Assembly (NCBI GenBank): GCA_002413075.1
Contig: DHWG01000208.1
Coordinates: 1-30,224, forward strand
Source: Desulfosporosinus sp. UBA5188
Lineage (GTDB): Bacteria > Bacillota > Desulfitobacteriia > Desulfitobacteriales > Desulfitobacteriaceae
Reading direction: 5' to 3'
Length of the DNA: 30,224 nt
This document shows positions 7,380 through 15,015 of the stretch, one piece after another (positions within the stretch are counted from its first letter, which is position 1; each line of letters begins with the position of its first letter). The notes below the pieces were generated by a model that was not told the DNA's origin, ran no database searches, and was given only the letters and a program-made list of their open reading frames with translations. The position numbers and the translations under genes are program-made.

Positions 7380-7880
7380 TTGAACCATATTGGTGTCATT
7401 ATGGGCAGCGATTCGGATTATCAAGTGATGGAAGAAGCCTTAGAAGTTCTTCGGGACTTTGAAGTTCCATTTGAAGTGATCATTTCTTCCGCTCAAAGGA
7501 CTTTGCAACGAACGGTCGATTGGGTGAAAGGTTTTGAGGCTCAAGGCGGAAAGCTCATTATCGCGGCGGCAGGTTTAGCCGCTCATTTACCAGGGGTTGT
7601 GGCTGCGGCATCGATTTTGCCGGTCATTGGCGTTCCAATGAGCAGTGGTGCCATGGAAGGAATCGACGCTCTTTACTCCATCGTTCAAATGCCCCCAGGG
7701 ATCCCCGTTGCGACGGTAGGGATTGGCGGTGCACGGAATGCAGCGCTGCTGGCGGTACAGATTCTGACAATCCAGGATAGTGGCTTGAGCTTTAAGGTTA
7801 AAGCCTATAGAACTCAGATGCTGAAGGATATTGAGGCAAAGGACGAAGCGTTGCAGAAACGGTTAAACGAAGAAAATTGA
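7380..7880 (+). CDS. PurE paralogue in the bza operon with catalytic His replaced by Gln (166 aa)
   Basis: The protein is a full-length PurE-fold (N5-CAIR mutase) homologue: GVIMGSDSDY at the N-terminus, AAGLAAHLPG and SIVQMPPGIPVATVGIG in the core. By hand alignment it is identical at 137 of 166 positions (about 82%) to the PurE of the pur operon at 15188-15688. The general acid/base histidine of the SAHRT motif (His45 in E. coli PurE) is Gln39 here (SAQRT, codon CAA), whereas the pur copy keeps His (CAT). The start is TTG 7380, nine nt after AAGGAGG, 14 nt after bzaB. Because BzaA/B use AIR, the natural guess is a role in AIR supply (binding, channelling or decarboxylation of CAIR) rather than normal mutase activity; that is inference. 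It could instead be a decaying duplicate, though the frame and the rest of the active site are intact. Confidence 0.85.
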   Translation: MNHIGVIMGSDSDYQVMEEALEVLRDFEVPFEVIISSAQRTLQRTVDWVKGFEAQGGKLIIAAAGLAAHLPGVVAAASILPVIGVPMSSGAMEGIDALYSIVQMPPGIPVATVGIGGARNAALLAVQILTIQDSGLSFKVKAYRTQMLKDIEAKDEALQKRLNEEN

Positions 7881-7980
7881 GGGTATAGCACTGAACTACA
7901 GAGGGCAGGAAAGTGCTGAACGTATCCCCTTCCAGTTTGAACTAAACTTAATTGGAAGTTCTGTGGGGAGGTAACAATCG

Positions 7981-9543
7981 ATGGGATTAGCACCCTTTTT
8001 TAAGCATAATCCCCAGGAGGTAGGGCCTCAGTATTTGGAAGACTTGGCAACTGGGTACTGGTTTTCCGAGGCGCTGTTTGCGGCAGTTGAACTGGAAGTG
8101 TTTTCGTTGCTGGAGTCTAAGGGCATGACAACTGCCGAAATTGCTAGTGCACTGGAAATGCCTGTTTCTGGTCTAGGGCGTTTTCTTCAGGCCCTTTGCG
8201 CTATTAACTTAATGGTTCGTGATGGCGAACGTTATTATAATACTAAACTGGCCAGCGACTATCTTGTGCCAGACAAGAGTGATTACCAAGGGAATTCCAT
8301 CCTTTGGCGCAAAGGTCTTAGGCAAGGGTGGCAGAACCTTACTGAGTGCCTTAAGGCTGGAGGCAGAGTTAATTTTCCAGTCGAAGAAGAGGGTCCAGAG
8401 CAGTGTGCCCTACGGATACGCAAGTATATCAATGCGATGGATAATATTGCTCGGACGAAAGTAGAAGAGATTCTTCCCTTCTTTAAGGGGCTTGATTTGA
8501 AAGGCGAGATACTTGACGTAGGGACAGGTTCAGGGGCGATTGCTGAAGGTTTTCTGAAACAGTTTCCTTCTCTATCGGCCACGTTACTGGACATTCAGCA
8601 AGTTCTCAACTATACACGGGAGTTGATGGACAAGACGGGGTTCGGAAAACGGGTTTCCTACATACCCATTAATATATTGGAACCCTGGGCCGTAGCAAAG
8701 AGAGGGTTTGACCTTGTCATTCTCTCAAATATTATTCACGCCTATTCAGAAGAAGAAATTCCTCTGATCTTGGACCGAGCGGCAAATTGTCTTAAATCCG
8801 GAGGATTCCTGGTTATCCATGATTTCTTCCCTGAGCACTGTTCGGCCAAGGCTGCTCTGCTTGATCTGAATATGTTGATCAATACTTACAACGGCAGGAT
8901 TTTTTCTGGAACATGGGTTCGAGAACAATTAGCGATGTCCAAGCTGTACACGACGGAGCTCATTCCCTTAGCCACGGACACTGCTTTAATCTTCGCAGTG
9001 AAGGACCAAAAAAAACTGGCCAGTCTCCGGCTGGATGCCAGAACCCGTCTGATCGCCAGGATTAAGGCCATGGGATTTGAGCAGGTTCTTTCTATTGCCA
9101 CAGAAACTATCCAAGTTGCTGATTGGACTGATCTCCGCTGTCAGTATGGCTGTGATCGTTACGGACATGCCCACTGTCCACCCAATAGTCCCTCTCCCCA
9201 AAAGACCAGGGACGTTCTGAAAGATTTTTCCCACGCTCTGCTTTTAGAAGGGGAGCCACCGGGAAGGACGTTCCAGACAATGGTTTTAGATGCCGAAAGA
9301 GAAGCTTTTTTAGCGGGCTTTCATAAAGCGTTCGCTTATTGGTCCGGTCCATGCGTTCTTTGTACTACCTGTGCTGCGGGCGCTACTGACGGGACGTGTT
9401 GCAATACCCGGGATGCTCGGCCCTCTATGGAGGGCGCTGGTATTGACGTCTTTGAGACGGTTAGACGGGCGGGACTTAATCTTCGAATTTTGCGTGACAA
9501 GGGCGAGTACGTCAGATATTTTGCCCTGTTGCTATTGGAGTGA
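7981..9543 (+). CDS. bzaC: BzaC-like O-methyltransferase fused to a Cys-rich DUF2284-like domain (520 aa)
   Basis: Residues 1-340 form a SAM-dependent O-methyltransferase of the acetylserotonin/hydroxyneurosporene type: a winged-helix dimerisation domain (TTAEIASALEMPVSGLGRFLQ) and a Rossmann domain with motif I ILDVGTGSGAI (about 177-187). In bza operons BzaC methylates the 5-hydroxyl of 5-hydroxybenzimidazole. After about residue 345 a second domain follows, with CxxxC and CPP elements (CQYGC...CPPNSP) and a cluster of five Cys near 458-474 (GPCVLCTTC, CC) followed by ARPSMEGAGIDVF. This matches the DUF2284 family of predicted metal-binding proteins. A 100-nt gap with a CTTCCA/TGGAAG inverted repeat separates it from the purE paralogue; GGGGAGG precedes the ATG by 8 nt. 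The role of the second domain is unknown: an iron-sulfur or corrinoid function is conceivable. Confidence 0.8.
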   Translation: MGLAPFFKHNPQEVGPQYLEDLATGYWFSEALFAAVELEVFSLLESKGMTTAEIASALEMPVSGLGRFLQALCAINLMVRDGERYYNTKLASDYLVPDKSDYQGNSILWRKGLRQGWQNLTECLKAGGRVNFPVEEEGPEQCALRIRKYINAMDNIARTKVEEILPFFKGLDLKGEILDVGTGSGAIAEGFLKQFPSLSATLLDIQQVLNYTRELMDKTGFGKRVSYIPINILEPWAVAKRGFDLVILSNIIHAYSEEEIPLILDRAANCLKSGGFLVIHDFFPEHCSAKAALLDLNMLINTYNGRIFSGTWVREQLAMSKLYTTELIPLATDTALIFAVKDQKKLASLRLDARTRLIARIKAMGFEQVLSIATETIQVADWTDLRCQYGCDRYGHAHCPPNSPSPQKTRDVLKDFSHALLLEGEPPGRTFQTMVLDAEREAFLAGFHKAFAYWSGPCVLCTTCAAGATDGTCCNTRDARPSMEGAGIDVFETVRRAGLNLRILRDKGEYVRYFALLLLE

Positions 9544-9549
9544 ATTAAC

Positions 9550-10875
9550 ATGCGTGTTCTGATGATTCAAACCCCTTCAGTCGAAGACCTTTCTCAGGAA
9601 AGAGTTTATCCTATCGGGATTGTCCTTTTGGCTGGGTGCATTAAAGGCGCTGGTCATGAGGTAAGTATCTTGGACATGAATCTGGAAAGAGACCCTTACG
9701 GGGCGCTGAAAGAGAAGCTCTTGGCAGTCCAACCTGAGGCCATTGGTTTGTCCTTGCGTAATATTGATCCCCTGGGCAATAAAACCAGTTCGCTTATTTC
9801 TCCCTTTATTGTCACGGTTCGGTTGATTGCTGCTGTTCTGCCCCAAGCCTGGTTGGTTGTAGGGGGTACTGGTTTTTCCCTTTTCCCAGAACGACTGATG
9901 CTGGAGATCCCAGAATTAGATTACGGGATAATAGGAGAAGCAGAAGTATCTTTCCCAGCGCTTCTCCGTTCCATAGACAGTCCACCCTCTTTGCCAGGGC
10001 TTTGCTGGCGGCAGGGCTCTAGGGTACGAGTTTCACCTCCCGCCACAGATTTTAATATGGCGGATTATGTCCCGGCCAATAGGCTTTTACTGGACCCTGC
10101 GCTTTATAAAGGGATTAATAACTACGCTCCTACGATTGGAATTGAAGCCAAACGAGGATGCACACTTTGCTGTGCTTATTGTGTCTATCCGCAACTTCAG
10201 GGGAAGAGATTGCGGTGCCGCCCGCCTGCGGCTGTTGTGGATGAAATGGAAAGCTTGCACAAGGACTATGGAATTGAGAGCTTTCATTTTACTGACCCCG
10301 TACTCAATGTTCCCCATGGTCATCTTGAGGGGATTTGTGAGGAGATACTGCGCAGAAAGCTGAAGGTTCGGTGGGACGGGTTCATGCGGGAAGACCATCT
10401 TAATGAAAAGAATGTCATGCTGTTTGAACGGGCTGGGTGTGAATGCTTTTCCTTCTCCCCGGACGGTTTGTGTCAGGATTCACTGGACGTGCTTTGCAAA
10501 AACCTTACTGAGGCTGAGATTTTAAAAGCAGCCAGTCTCGTCGCTCAAACGGACGTGGTTAGCGTCTATCATTTTATGGTCAATGTGCCTGGAGCGACGA
10601 AAGAGAACTGCGAAGATGGAATCCGGTTTGTTGAACAGCTTTATGAATTGCACAGTAAGAAGAAGAATTTGGGAACCATTGTTTTGAATAATATTCGGAT
10701 TTTACCTGGTACAAGGATCGAAAGGATGGCCAGAGCACAACGGATCATCACCTCAGAAACGGATCTTCTCTATCCGACCTATTACAACCCGAGACCGTTT
10801 GATACCTTCAGATACAAGATGGAAACACTTCAACAGTGCAGAAACGTATTCATGTGGCAGGGAGTTGAGTTGTAA
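9550..10875 (+). CDS. bzaD: BzaD-like B12-binding radical SAM methyltransferase (441 aa)
   Basis: An N-terminal cobalamin-binding Rossmann domain (about 1-140; PIGIVLLAGCIKGAGHEV, then IIGEAEVSFPALL) lacks the DxHxxG histidine motif, as is usual in class B radical SAM methylases. The radical SAM core carries CxxxCxxC at Cys204/208/211 (KRGCTLCCAYC). In the described pathway BzaD installs a methyl group on the benzimidazole ring of 5-methoxybenzimidazole, giving 5-methoxy-6-methylbenzimidazole. The gene starts 6 nt after bzaC, with its GGAG ribosome site inside the end of bzaC, and is followed 1 nt later by bzaE, so these are translationally linked. Assignment of D versus E is by order in the operon; the two are distant paralogues. 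Confidence 0.82.
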   Translation: MRVLMIQTPSVEDLSQERVYPIGIVLLAGCIKGAGHEVSILDMNLERDPYGALKEKLLAVQPEAIGLSLRNIDPLGNKTSSLISPFIVTVRLIAAVLPQAWLVVGGTGFSLFPERLMLEIPELDYGIIGEAEVSFPALLRSIDSPPSLPGLCWRQGSRVRVSPPATDFNMADYVPANRLLLDPALYKGINNYAPTIGIEAKRGCTLCCAYCVYPQLQGKRLRCRPPAAVVDEMESLHKDYGIESFHFTDPVLNVPHGHLEGICEEILRRKLKVRWDGFMREDHLNEKNVMLFERAGCECFSFSPDGLCQDSLDVLCKNLTEAEILKAASLVAQTDVVSVYHFMVNVPGATKENCEDGIRFVEQLYELHSKKKNLGTIVLNNIRILPGTRIERMARAQRIITSETDLLYPTYYNPRPFDTFRYKMETLQQCRNVFMWQGVEL

Positions 10876-10876
10876 A

Positions 10877-12373
10877 ATGAAGATACTTCTATTAGAGCAC
10901 CCACGAATAGTCTGCCCAGAACGATGTAACGACATCGCGAACACTCCCCTTTCCTCATGCCTTCATTCTGGTTATATCGCTGGTATGCTCATCAGTGAAG
11001 GGCATGAGGTGGAAATCATTGAAGGATTCCTGGATGGACTCGACTACCAGGAAATTGAACGCAGGGTAAAAGCGCTGCAACCGGACATGCTGGGGGTTCA
11101 TATGGTCTACCATTGGCAGACGGACACGGCCTTGTACGAGTTTCTCCACAAGGTTAAAGCTGAACAGCTTTCCTCTTATATCATGGGTTACGGGTATTAT
11201 CCCACCACTGACTTCGAAGACGTGTTACAGCAGTGCTCAGACATGGATTCAGTGATCCTAGGCGAACCGGAACTAACCTTCGCTAAGGTTGCCAAAGCTT
11301 TAACTAGCCAAGCTAGTCTTGAGAATTTTCCCGGTCTTGCCCAGAGGGGTGACTCGGGTGCGATTGTTTCCCAGCGACGCGAACTGGTGGGTGATCTGAA
11401 CGCCCTTCCTTTTCCTGTGCGAACGGAAGCTTTGTTCCGCCTGCCTGAAGTCAACCTGCAAGGGAGTCGGGGCTGCTATGGGGGATGCACTTTCTGTTAT
11501 ATCAATCCCTTTTATGGACAGGGTTCTCAGTGGCGGGGGCGAACTCCGGAGAATATCATAGCGGAAATAGATGACTTAATTGCTCAACATAAAATCAGGA
11601 ATTTCTATTTTACTGATCCCAACTTTTTTGGACCCGGTGAAAGGGGTCAGCAACGAGCCTTGCGCTTGGCCACCCTCCTTAAATCCAGGAACATCCGGTT
11701 TGGTATCGAGGCTCGGGTAAACGATATTCATGAGGAAACCATAAGTGCGCTGGTTGAAGCAGGTCTCCGGCATATTCTCATAGGGCTGGAGAGCGGGAGT
11801 GACAGTTCCCTAAAGCGGATCAATAAGATGACGACGGTTGCTCAGAACGAGAACGCTATCAAAATCCTCCGCCAATACGGGATCGAACCTAATATTGGGT
11901 TTATCATGTTTGAGCCGGACTCATCCTTAGTAGATATCCGTGTTAACTTTGAATTTCTAAGGCGAAATGATCTCATAAAAAAGCTTGTTATTACGGCGAA
12001 CATGCTCTATCATCACCTAATTGTTTTAAAAGGAACGAAGGCTCACCGAGATCTCCTGGAGGCTGGACGTCTGGAGGTCCAAGCATCAACGTATGAAAGT
12101 CTTCTGTCACTGGCTGATCCTAAAGTAGCGGTCTTGGCCATGATCATGAGGAGAATTACAAACTTCCTCTTCGACTATATGGCTGGGGTTTGGGGTGGGA
12201 AGGTTCTGGAACCAGAGAATGCCCAGGAACGATATGCAAAGATCAATGGTTTGTTGGTCAATCTATTTGAGACTACTTTAATGACGTTGGAGGCTGGAGG
12301 ACAGTTTACTGAGAAACAGGTAGAGACACTGGTTAAGACGACTGAAAAAGAGATAAAAGGGATTTGGGGATAA
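10877..12373 (+). CDS. bzaE: BzaE-like B12-binding radical SAM protein (498 aa)
   Basis: Like BzaD it has an N-terminal B12-binding domain (HSGYIAGMLISEGHEVEIIEG, then SVILGEPELTFAKV) and a radical SAM domain with CxxxCxxC at Cys200/204/207 (GSRGCYGGCTFC), then GLESGSD and a ~100-residue C-terminal extension. In the established scheme BzaE carries the methoxy-methyl intermediate to 5,6-dimethylbenzimidazole, so its presence predicts that the full ligand is made. ATG 10877 follows the bzaD stop by one nt; the frame is also open upstream inside bzaD but that start is not credible. The ribosome site is weak, consistent with coupling to bzaD. It is the last gene of the operon; no cobT or other B12 gene follows. 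Confidence 0.82.
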   Translation: MKILLLEHPRIVCPERCNDIANTPLSSCLHSGYIAGMLISEGHEVEIIEGFLDGLDYQEIERRVKALQPDMLGVHMVYHWQTDTALYEFLHKVKAEQLSSYIMGYGYYPTTDFEDVLQQCSDMDSVILGEPELTFAKVAKALTSQASLENFPGLAQRGDSGAIVSQRRELVGDLNALPFPVRTEALFRLPEVNLQGSRGCYGGCTFCYINPFYGQGSQWRGRTPENIIAEIDDLIAQHKIRNFYFTDPNFFGPGERGQQRALRLATLLKSRNIRFGIEARVNDIHEETISALVEAGLRHILIGLESGSDSSLKRINKMTTVAQNENAIKILRQYGIEPNIGFIMFEPDSSLVDIRVNFEFLRRNDLIKKLVITANMLYHHLIVLKGTKAHRDLLEAGRLEVQASTYESLLSLADPKVAVLAMIMRRITNFLFDYMAGVWGGKVLEPENAQERYAKINGLLVNLFETTLMTLEAGGQFTEKQVETLVKTTEKEIKGIWG

Positions 12374-12421
12374 GATTATGAGGATATAATCCAAGAGCAA
12401 AAACGTCAATCCTGAATACAA

Positions 12422-12467
12422 CAAATAAAAAAGTGCCTTAAGAAAACGTTAGTTTCTTACGGCACTT
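12422..12467 (-). terminator. Intrinsic terminator, minus-strand orientation
   Basis: AAGTGCC (12431-12437) pairs with GGCACTT (12461-12467), with an inner AAGAAA/TTTCTT stem. The T-rich tail is present only when read on the minus strand (A-rich 12422-12430 on plus). It therefore best ends the minus-strand remnant at 12536-12700, though the hairpin could also help end the bza transcript 58 nt upstream. Confidence 0.7.
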
Positions 12468-12535
12468 AGGCTTGTAGTGGCTGGACCGTCTACTGGATTT
12501 CCCATTCGTATTCTGGGTTTTAGCGCTGAAGTGTA

Positions 12536-12700
12536 TTAAGAGAACCACTCAACAACCGTGGGAATTTGGACATGGGCTTCCTTAATAATTGTTTCTGCAC
12601 GGGCAGGTATGGCGCCATGTCCTTCAATAAACGATGCTCTTAAGGGCCTCAAAATAGTCCACTTTACTTTCTTTTGCAATGGAAATTGGTAAACTGTACC
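12536..12700 (-). pseudogene. Possible 3' remnant of a minus-strand gene
   Basis: An open frame of 54 codons on the minus strand has no good start. It ends with protein-like sequence (RASFIEGHGAIPARAETI, then IPTVVEWFS and TAA) and is followed 69 nt later by a terminator in the same orientation. This looks like the C-terminus of a gene whose 5' part was lost or replaced when spo0A came to lie beside it. I do not recognise the family. The 368-nt gap between bzaE and the upstream edge of the spo0A frame otherwise holds only the terminator and the spo0A promoter. Confidence 0.35.
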
Positions 12701-12707
12701 TTATTTA

Positions 12708-12739
12708 TTGCGATTTCGACATGATATGTGAAGTATAAT
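12708..12739 (+). promoter_or_regulatory. spo0A promoter region with a 0A box
   Basis: TATAAT (12734-12739) lies 60 nt before the spo0A start. TTCGACA (12715-12721) is the exact reverse complement of the Spo0A-binding 0A box TGTCGAA and sits where the -35 region would be; a weak TTGCGA is at 12708-12713. This placement suits direct Spo0A~P control of its own gene. Confidence 0.55.
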
Positions 12740-12798
12740 GAATGACACTGGGCGAGGCAATCGCTTGGAAATATTGTTTTAGGCGGGATGTTGGCGAA

Positions 12799-13599
12799 AT
12801 GGGTAAGGAAATAAAGATTATTGTCGCGGATGATAACCGTAATATTTGTCAAATGCTACAGAATTATTTTCAAAGTCAAGAGGATATAAACATAGTTGGG
12901 GTGGCTTATAACGGCTTAGAGGCCGTGGAGCTCATTCAAACTCAGGAACCAGATTTGATCATCCTTGACTTAGTGATGCCCCATTTGGATGGATTAGGCG
13001 TATTGGAACGCCTTAATGCTCAAACAACGATAAAGCGACCCAAAACTATTATGCTAACGGCCTTTGGACAGGAATCGCTCACTCATCAAGCGATGACACT
13101 CGGTGTTGACTACTTTATTCTAAAACCATTCGACCTGGATATTCTTTGCAAACGTATTCGCACTTTAATGCAGAGTCTCACGACGGCGGAACCCTCACAG
13201 TTTTCACCCTCAGCTTCTCCAAGCGTGACAACCGTAAGAGGCGAACACAATCTTGTCTCCAAAGTGACCATGTTAATGCACCAAATTGGGATTCCTGCCC
13301 ATGTTAAAGGGTACCAATATATTCGAGAAGCCATATTGATGGTGGTGGAGGATGTCTCGTTGCTAGGGGCTGTAACGAAGGAGCTCTATCCTGGCATTGC
13401 CAAGAAATATGATACGGCGGCCAGTCGGGTAGAACGTGGAATCCGTCATGCGATTGAACTTGCGTGGGAGCGTGGACAAAAAGACACGCTCAAACAAATT
13501 TTCGGATATTCAATGAATATTGAGCGGCAAAAACCGACCAATTCCGAATTCATAGCGGTGCTTGCCGATAAATTTAGAATGAATGGTATGGTTAGTTAA
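12799..13599 (+). CDS. spo0A: Spo0A, master regulator of sporulation (266 aa)
   Basis: The receiver domain (1-120) has the acidic pocket VADDN (Asp11/12), phospho-acceptor Asp57 in LDLVMPHLDGLGVLE and Lys in LKPFD. A variable Ser/Pro linker follows. The C-terminal DNA-binding domain carries the hallmark recognition helix SRVERGIRHAIELAWERG and ends NSEFIAVLADKFRM, as in Bacillus and Clostridia. ATG 12799 is chosen because the receiver begins there and GGCGGGA lies about 10 nt upstream; the frame is open further up. The usual neighbour spoIVB is absent. It is followed, after a 104-nt gap with its own promoter, by an EamA exporter. A 0A box in its promoter suggests autoregulation. Confidence 0.95.
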   Translation: MGKEIKIIVADDNRNICQMLQNYFQSQEDINIVGVAYNGLEAVELIQTQEPDLIILDLVMPHLDGLGVLERLNAQTTIKRPKTIMLTAFGQESLTHQAMTLGVDYFILKPFDLDILCKRIRTLMQSLTTAEPSQFSPSASPSVTTVRGEHNLVSKVTMLMHQIGIPAHVKGYQYIREAILMVVEDVSLLGAVTKELYPGIAKKYDTAASRVERGIRHAIELAWERGQKDTLKQIFGYSMNIERQKPTNSEFIAVLADKFRMNGMVS

Positions 13600-13624
13600 A
13601 TTGGTTGAACTCGCTATGTTGCTG

Positions 13625-13653
13625 TTGCATTTCTTCTACCCTACAGTTATAAT
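13625..13653 (+). promoter_or_regulatory. Sigma-A promoter for the EamA transporter
   Basis: TTGCAT (13625-13630), 17 nt and a perfect TATAAT (13648-13653) lie 51 nt before the ATG at 13704. Confidence 0.65.
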
Positions 13654-13703
13654 TTCAAGGATTAGTATAAAAAGCGTCGTGTTATAGAGAAGTAGGGGGA
13701 AAG

Positions 13704-14612
13704 ATGAGCAAATATCGAGTTTGGCTGTTACTTGTAATAACCAACTTATTTTGGGCAGGGAACTATGTATTTGGAAAGTATGTGATCACGGAGATGACAC
13801 CGCTCTGGATCACATTCTCCCGTTGGATGTTGGCTTTGATTTTCCTATGTCCCATCGCTTACTTTATTGAAAAGCCGAAGTGGAAGATGGTCAGAAAGGC
13901 GTGGCTTTCGTTAGTTAGTATGGGAGTACTGGGCATTTTGGGTTATAACATGTTTCTATATTCCGCACTAGAGTATACCTCGGCAACGAATGCCGCGTTG
14001 GTTAGTGCATTAAACCCTGCTGTCATTGTGTTGTTTTCTGTGGTTTTGCTACGCGAGAAAATATCACGGCTCCAAACGTTGGGGATTGTTGTTTCTCTGA
14101 TAGGAACTTTGGTGGTTATAACGCAAGGTAATTTGAGCCAAATACTTCAAAAAGACTATAATCAAGGGGATATACTCATGTTAGCGGCGGTTGTGGTCTG
14201 GACCTTATACTCCATGATTGGAAGACGCCTCACGACCATTCCCCCTATCACAGCTACGGCAGTATCTGCTCTGTTTGCAACAATAATAATGACCCCTTTT
14301 GTAATTGCTCAAGGAATCGACATAACGAAAATTGGACCCTTAGTAGTTACGGGGATTCTTTACATGGCAATTTTCCCTTCTTTATTTTCGTTTATATTCT
14401 GGAATATTTCTGTTCGATCGATTGGAATCAGCCAAGCAGGAATCTTTCTAAATCTGATTCCCGTTTTTACCGCCATTATTAGCGGGATTCTGGGAGAAAG
14501 AATTACAGGGACACAAGTCGTTGGTGGAGCGCTCGTATTCATGGGGGTTTATTTAACAACGGGGATGCTGGATCGTAAATTAGCTGTTTCATTGGCTGTT
14601 AATCAAAATTAA
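13704..14612 (+). CDS. EamA/DMT-family membrane transporter (302 aa)
   Basis: About ten hydrophobic segments are arranged as two repeats of the EamA fold, beginning with the typical WAGNYVFGK motif after the first helix and TSATNAALVSALNPAVIVLFS before the mid-protein break. The second repeat ends with ISQAGIFLNLIPVFTAIISGILGERITGTQVVGGALVFMGVYL. The length of 302 is standard for drug/metabolite exporters of the RhaT/YdcZ type. Start ATG has AGTAGGGGGAAAG immediately upstream. It has its own promoter and a terminator, so it is monocistronic. The substrate cannot be inferred; an amino-acid or purine-related metabolite exporter are only guesses from the family. Confidence 0.88.
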   Translation: MSKYRVWLLLVITNLFWAGNYVFGKYVITEMTPLWITFSRWMLALIFLCPIAYFIEKPKWKMVRKAWLSLVSMGVLGILGYNMFLYSALEYTSATNAALVSALNPAVIVLFSVVLLREKISRLQTLGIVVSLIGTLVVITQGNLSQILQKDYNQGDILMLAAVVVWTLYSMIGRRLTTIPPITATAVSALFATIIMTPFVIAQGIDITKIGPLVVTGILYMAIFPSLFSFIFWNISVRSIGISQAGIFLNLIPVFTAIISGILGERITGTQVVGGALVFMGVYLTTGMLDRKLAVSLAVNQN

Positions 14613-14628
14613 TGATCTGAACGAAAAA

Positions 14629-14671
14629 AACTCCCCTTCAATTAGCAGTACCAATAAAAGGGAGTTCTTTT
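14629..14671 (+). terminator. Intrinsic terminator after the EamA gene
   Basis: AACTCCC (14629-14635) pairs with GGGAGTT (14660-14666), followed by CTTTT. An A-run precedes the 5' arm, so it may work in both directions. Confidence 0.8.
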
Positions 14672-14843
14672 CGTTTGCAAAAACACTCATTTGGGTCCCG
14701 TTTGCATGAATCGTTCAGAACAATATATTTATAATATTTTCCAGAAACGGAAAAGATAAGAGGGTAAATTTCTTCTCTGTATTTGATGAAATGTAGAAAG
14801 AATGCTAGAAAAGTGAGCAGTAAGTATCTAACATTTTTGGAAT

Positions 14844-14885
14844 TAATCGAACGATTTTAGATGAATATATATTAATGTTCGATTT
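14844..14885 (+). promoter_or_regulatory. PurBox pair: predicted PurR operator of the pur operon
   Basis: Two inverted copies of the Gram-positive PurR half site are present: AATCGAACGAT (core CGAACGAT 14848-14855) and, inverted, AATGTTCGATTT (CGAACATT on the minus strand, 14874-14881). The half sites are about 18 nt apart, close to the 16-17 nt typical in Bacillus, and the second ends 8 nt before the -35. PurR of this type is released from DNA by PRPP. The 180 nt between the EamA terminator and this site show no gene. Confidence 0.65.
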
Positions 14886-14889
14886 TGTC

Positions 14890-14918
14890 TTGACCTTCAT
14901 AACGCCTTCTTGTAAAAT
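14890..14918 (+). promoter_or_regulatory. Sigma-A promoter of the purine operon
   Basis: TTGACC (14890-14895), 17 nt and TAAAAT (14913-14918) form a strong promoter directly downstream of the PurBox pair. The start site would be near 14925, just ahead of the guanine aptamer. Confidence 0.8.
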
Positions 14919-14942
14919 GAACTTAATAAAAGTTCATAGGCA

Positions 14943-15011
14943 GTTCATATAACCGCGGAGATATGGTCCGCAAGTTTCTACCAGGCTACCGTAAATGGCC
15001 TGACTATGAGC
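14943..15011 (+). promoter_or_regulatory. Guanine-type purine riboswitch
   Basis: P1 pairs GTTCATA (14943-14949) with TATGAGC (15005-15011). The core matches the purine riboswitch: ATAACC, the P2 arm GCGGA/TCCGC with loop GATATGG, then GTTTCTACC, the P3 arm CAGGC/GCCTG with loop CCGTAAAT, then GACTAT. The base that pairs with the ligand (the C of GACTAT, 15004) is cytosine, which specifies guanine/hypoxanthine rather than adenine. It sits 5 nt before a ykkC-type aptamer, forming a tandem array. Confidence 0.95.
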
Positions 15012-15015
15012 GAAA

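Noticed and set aside
14710..14763. Short frame before the pur promoter (starts MNRSEQYIYN)
   Set aside because: Seventeen codons, no ribosome site, no conservation visible; it precedes the PurBox region.
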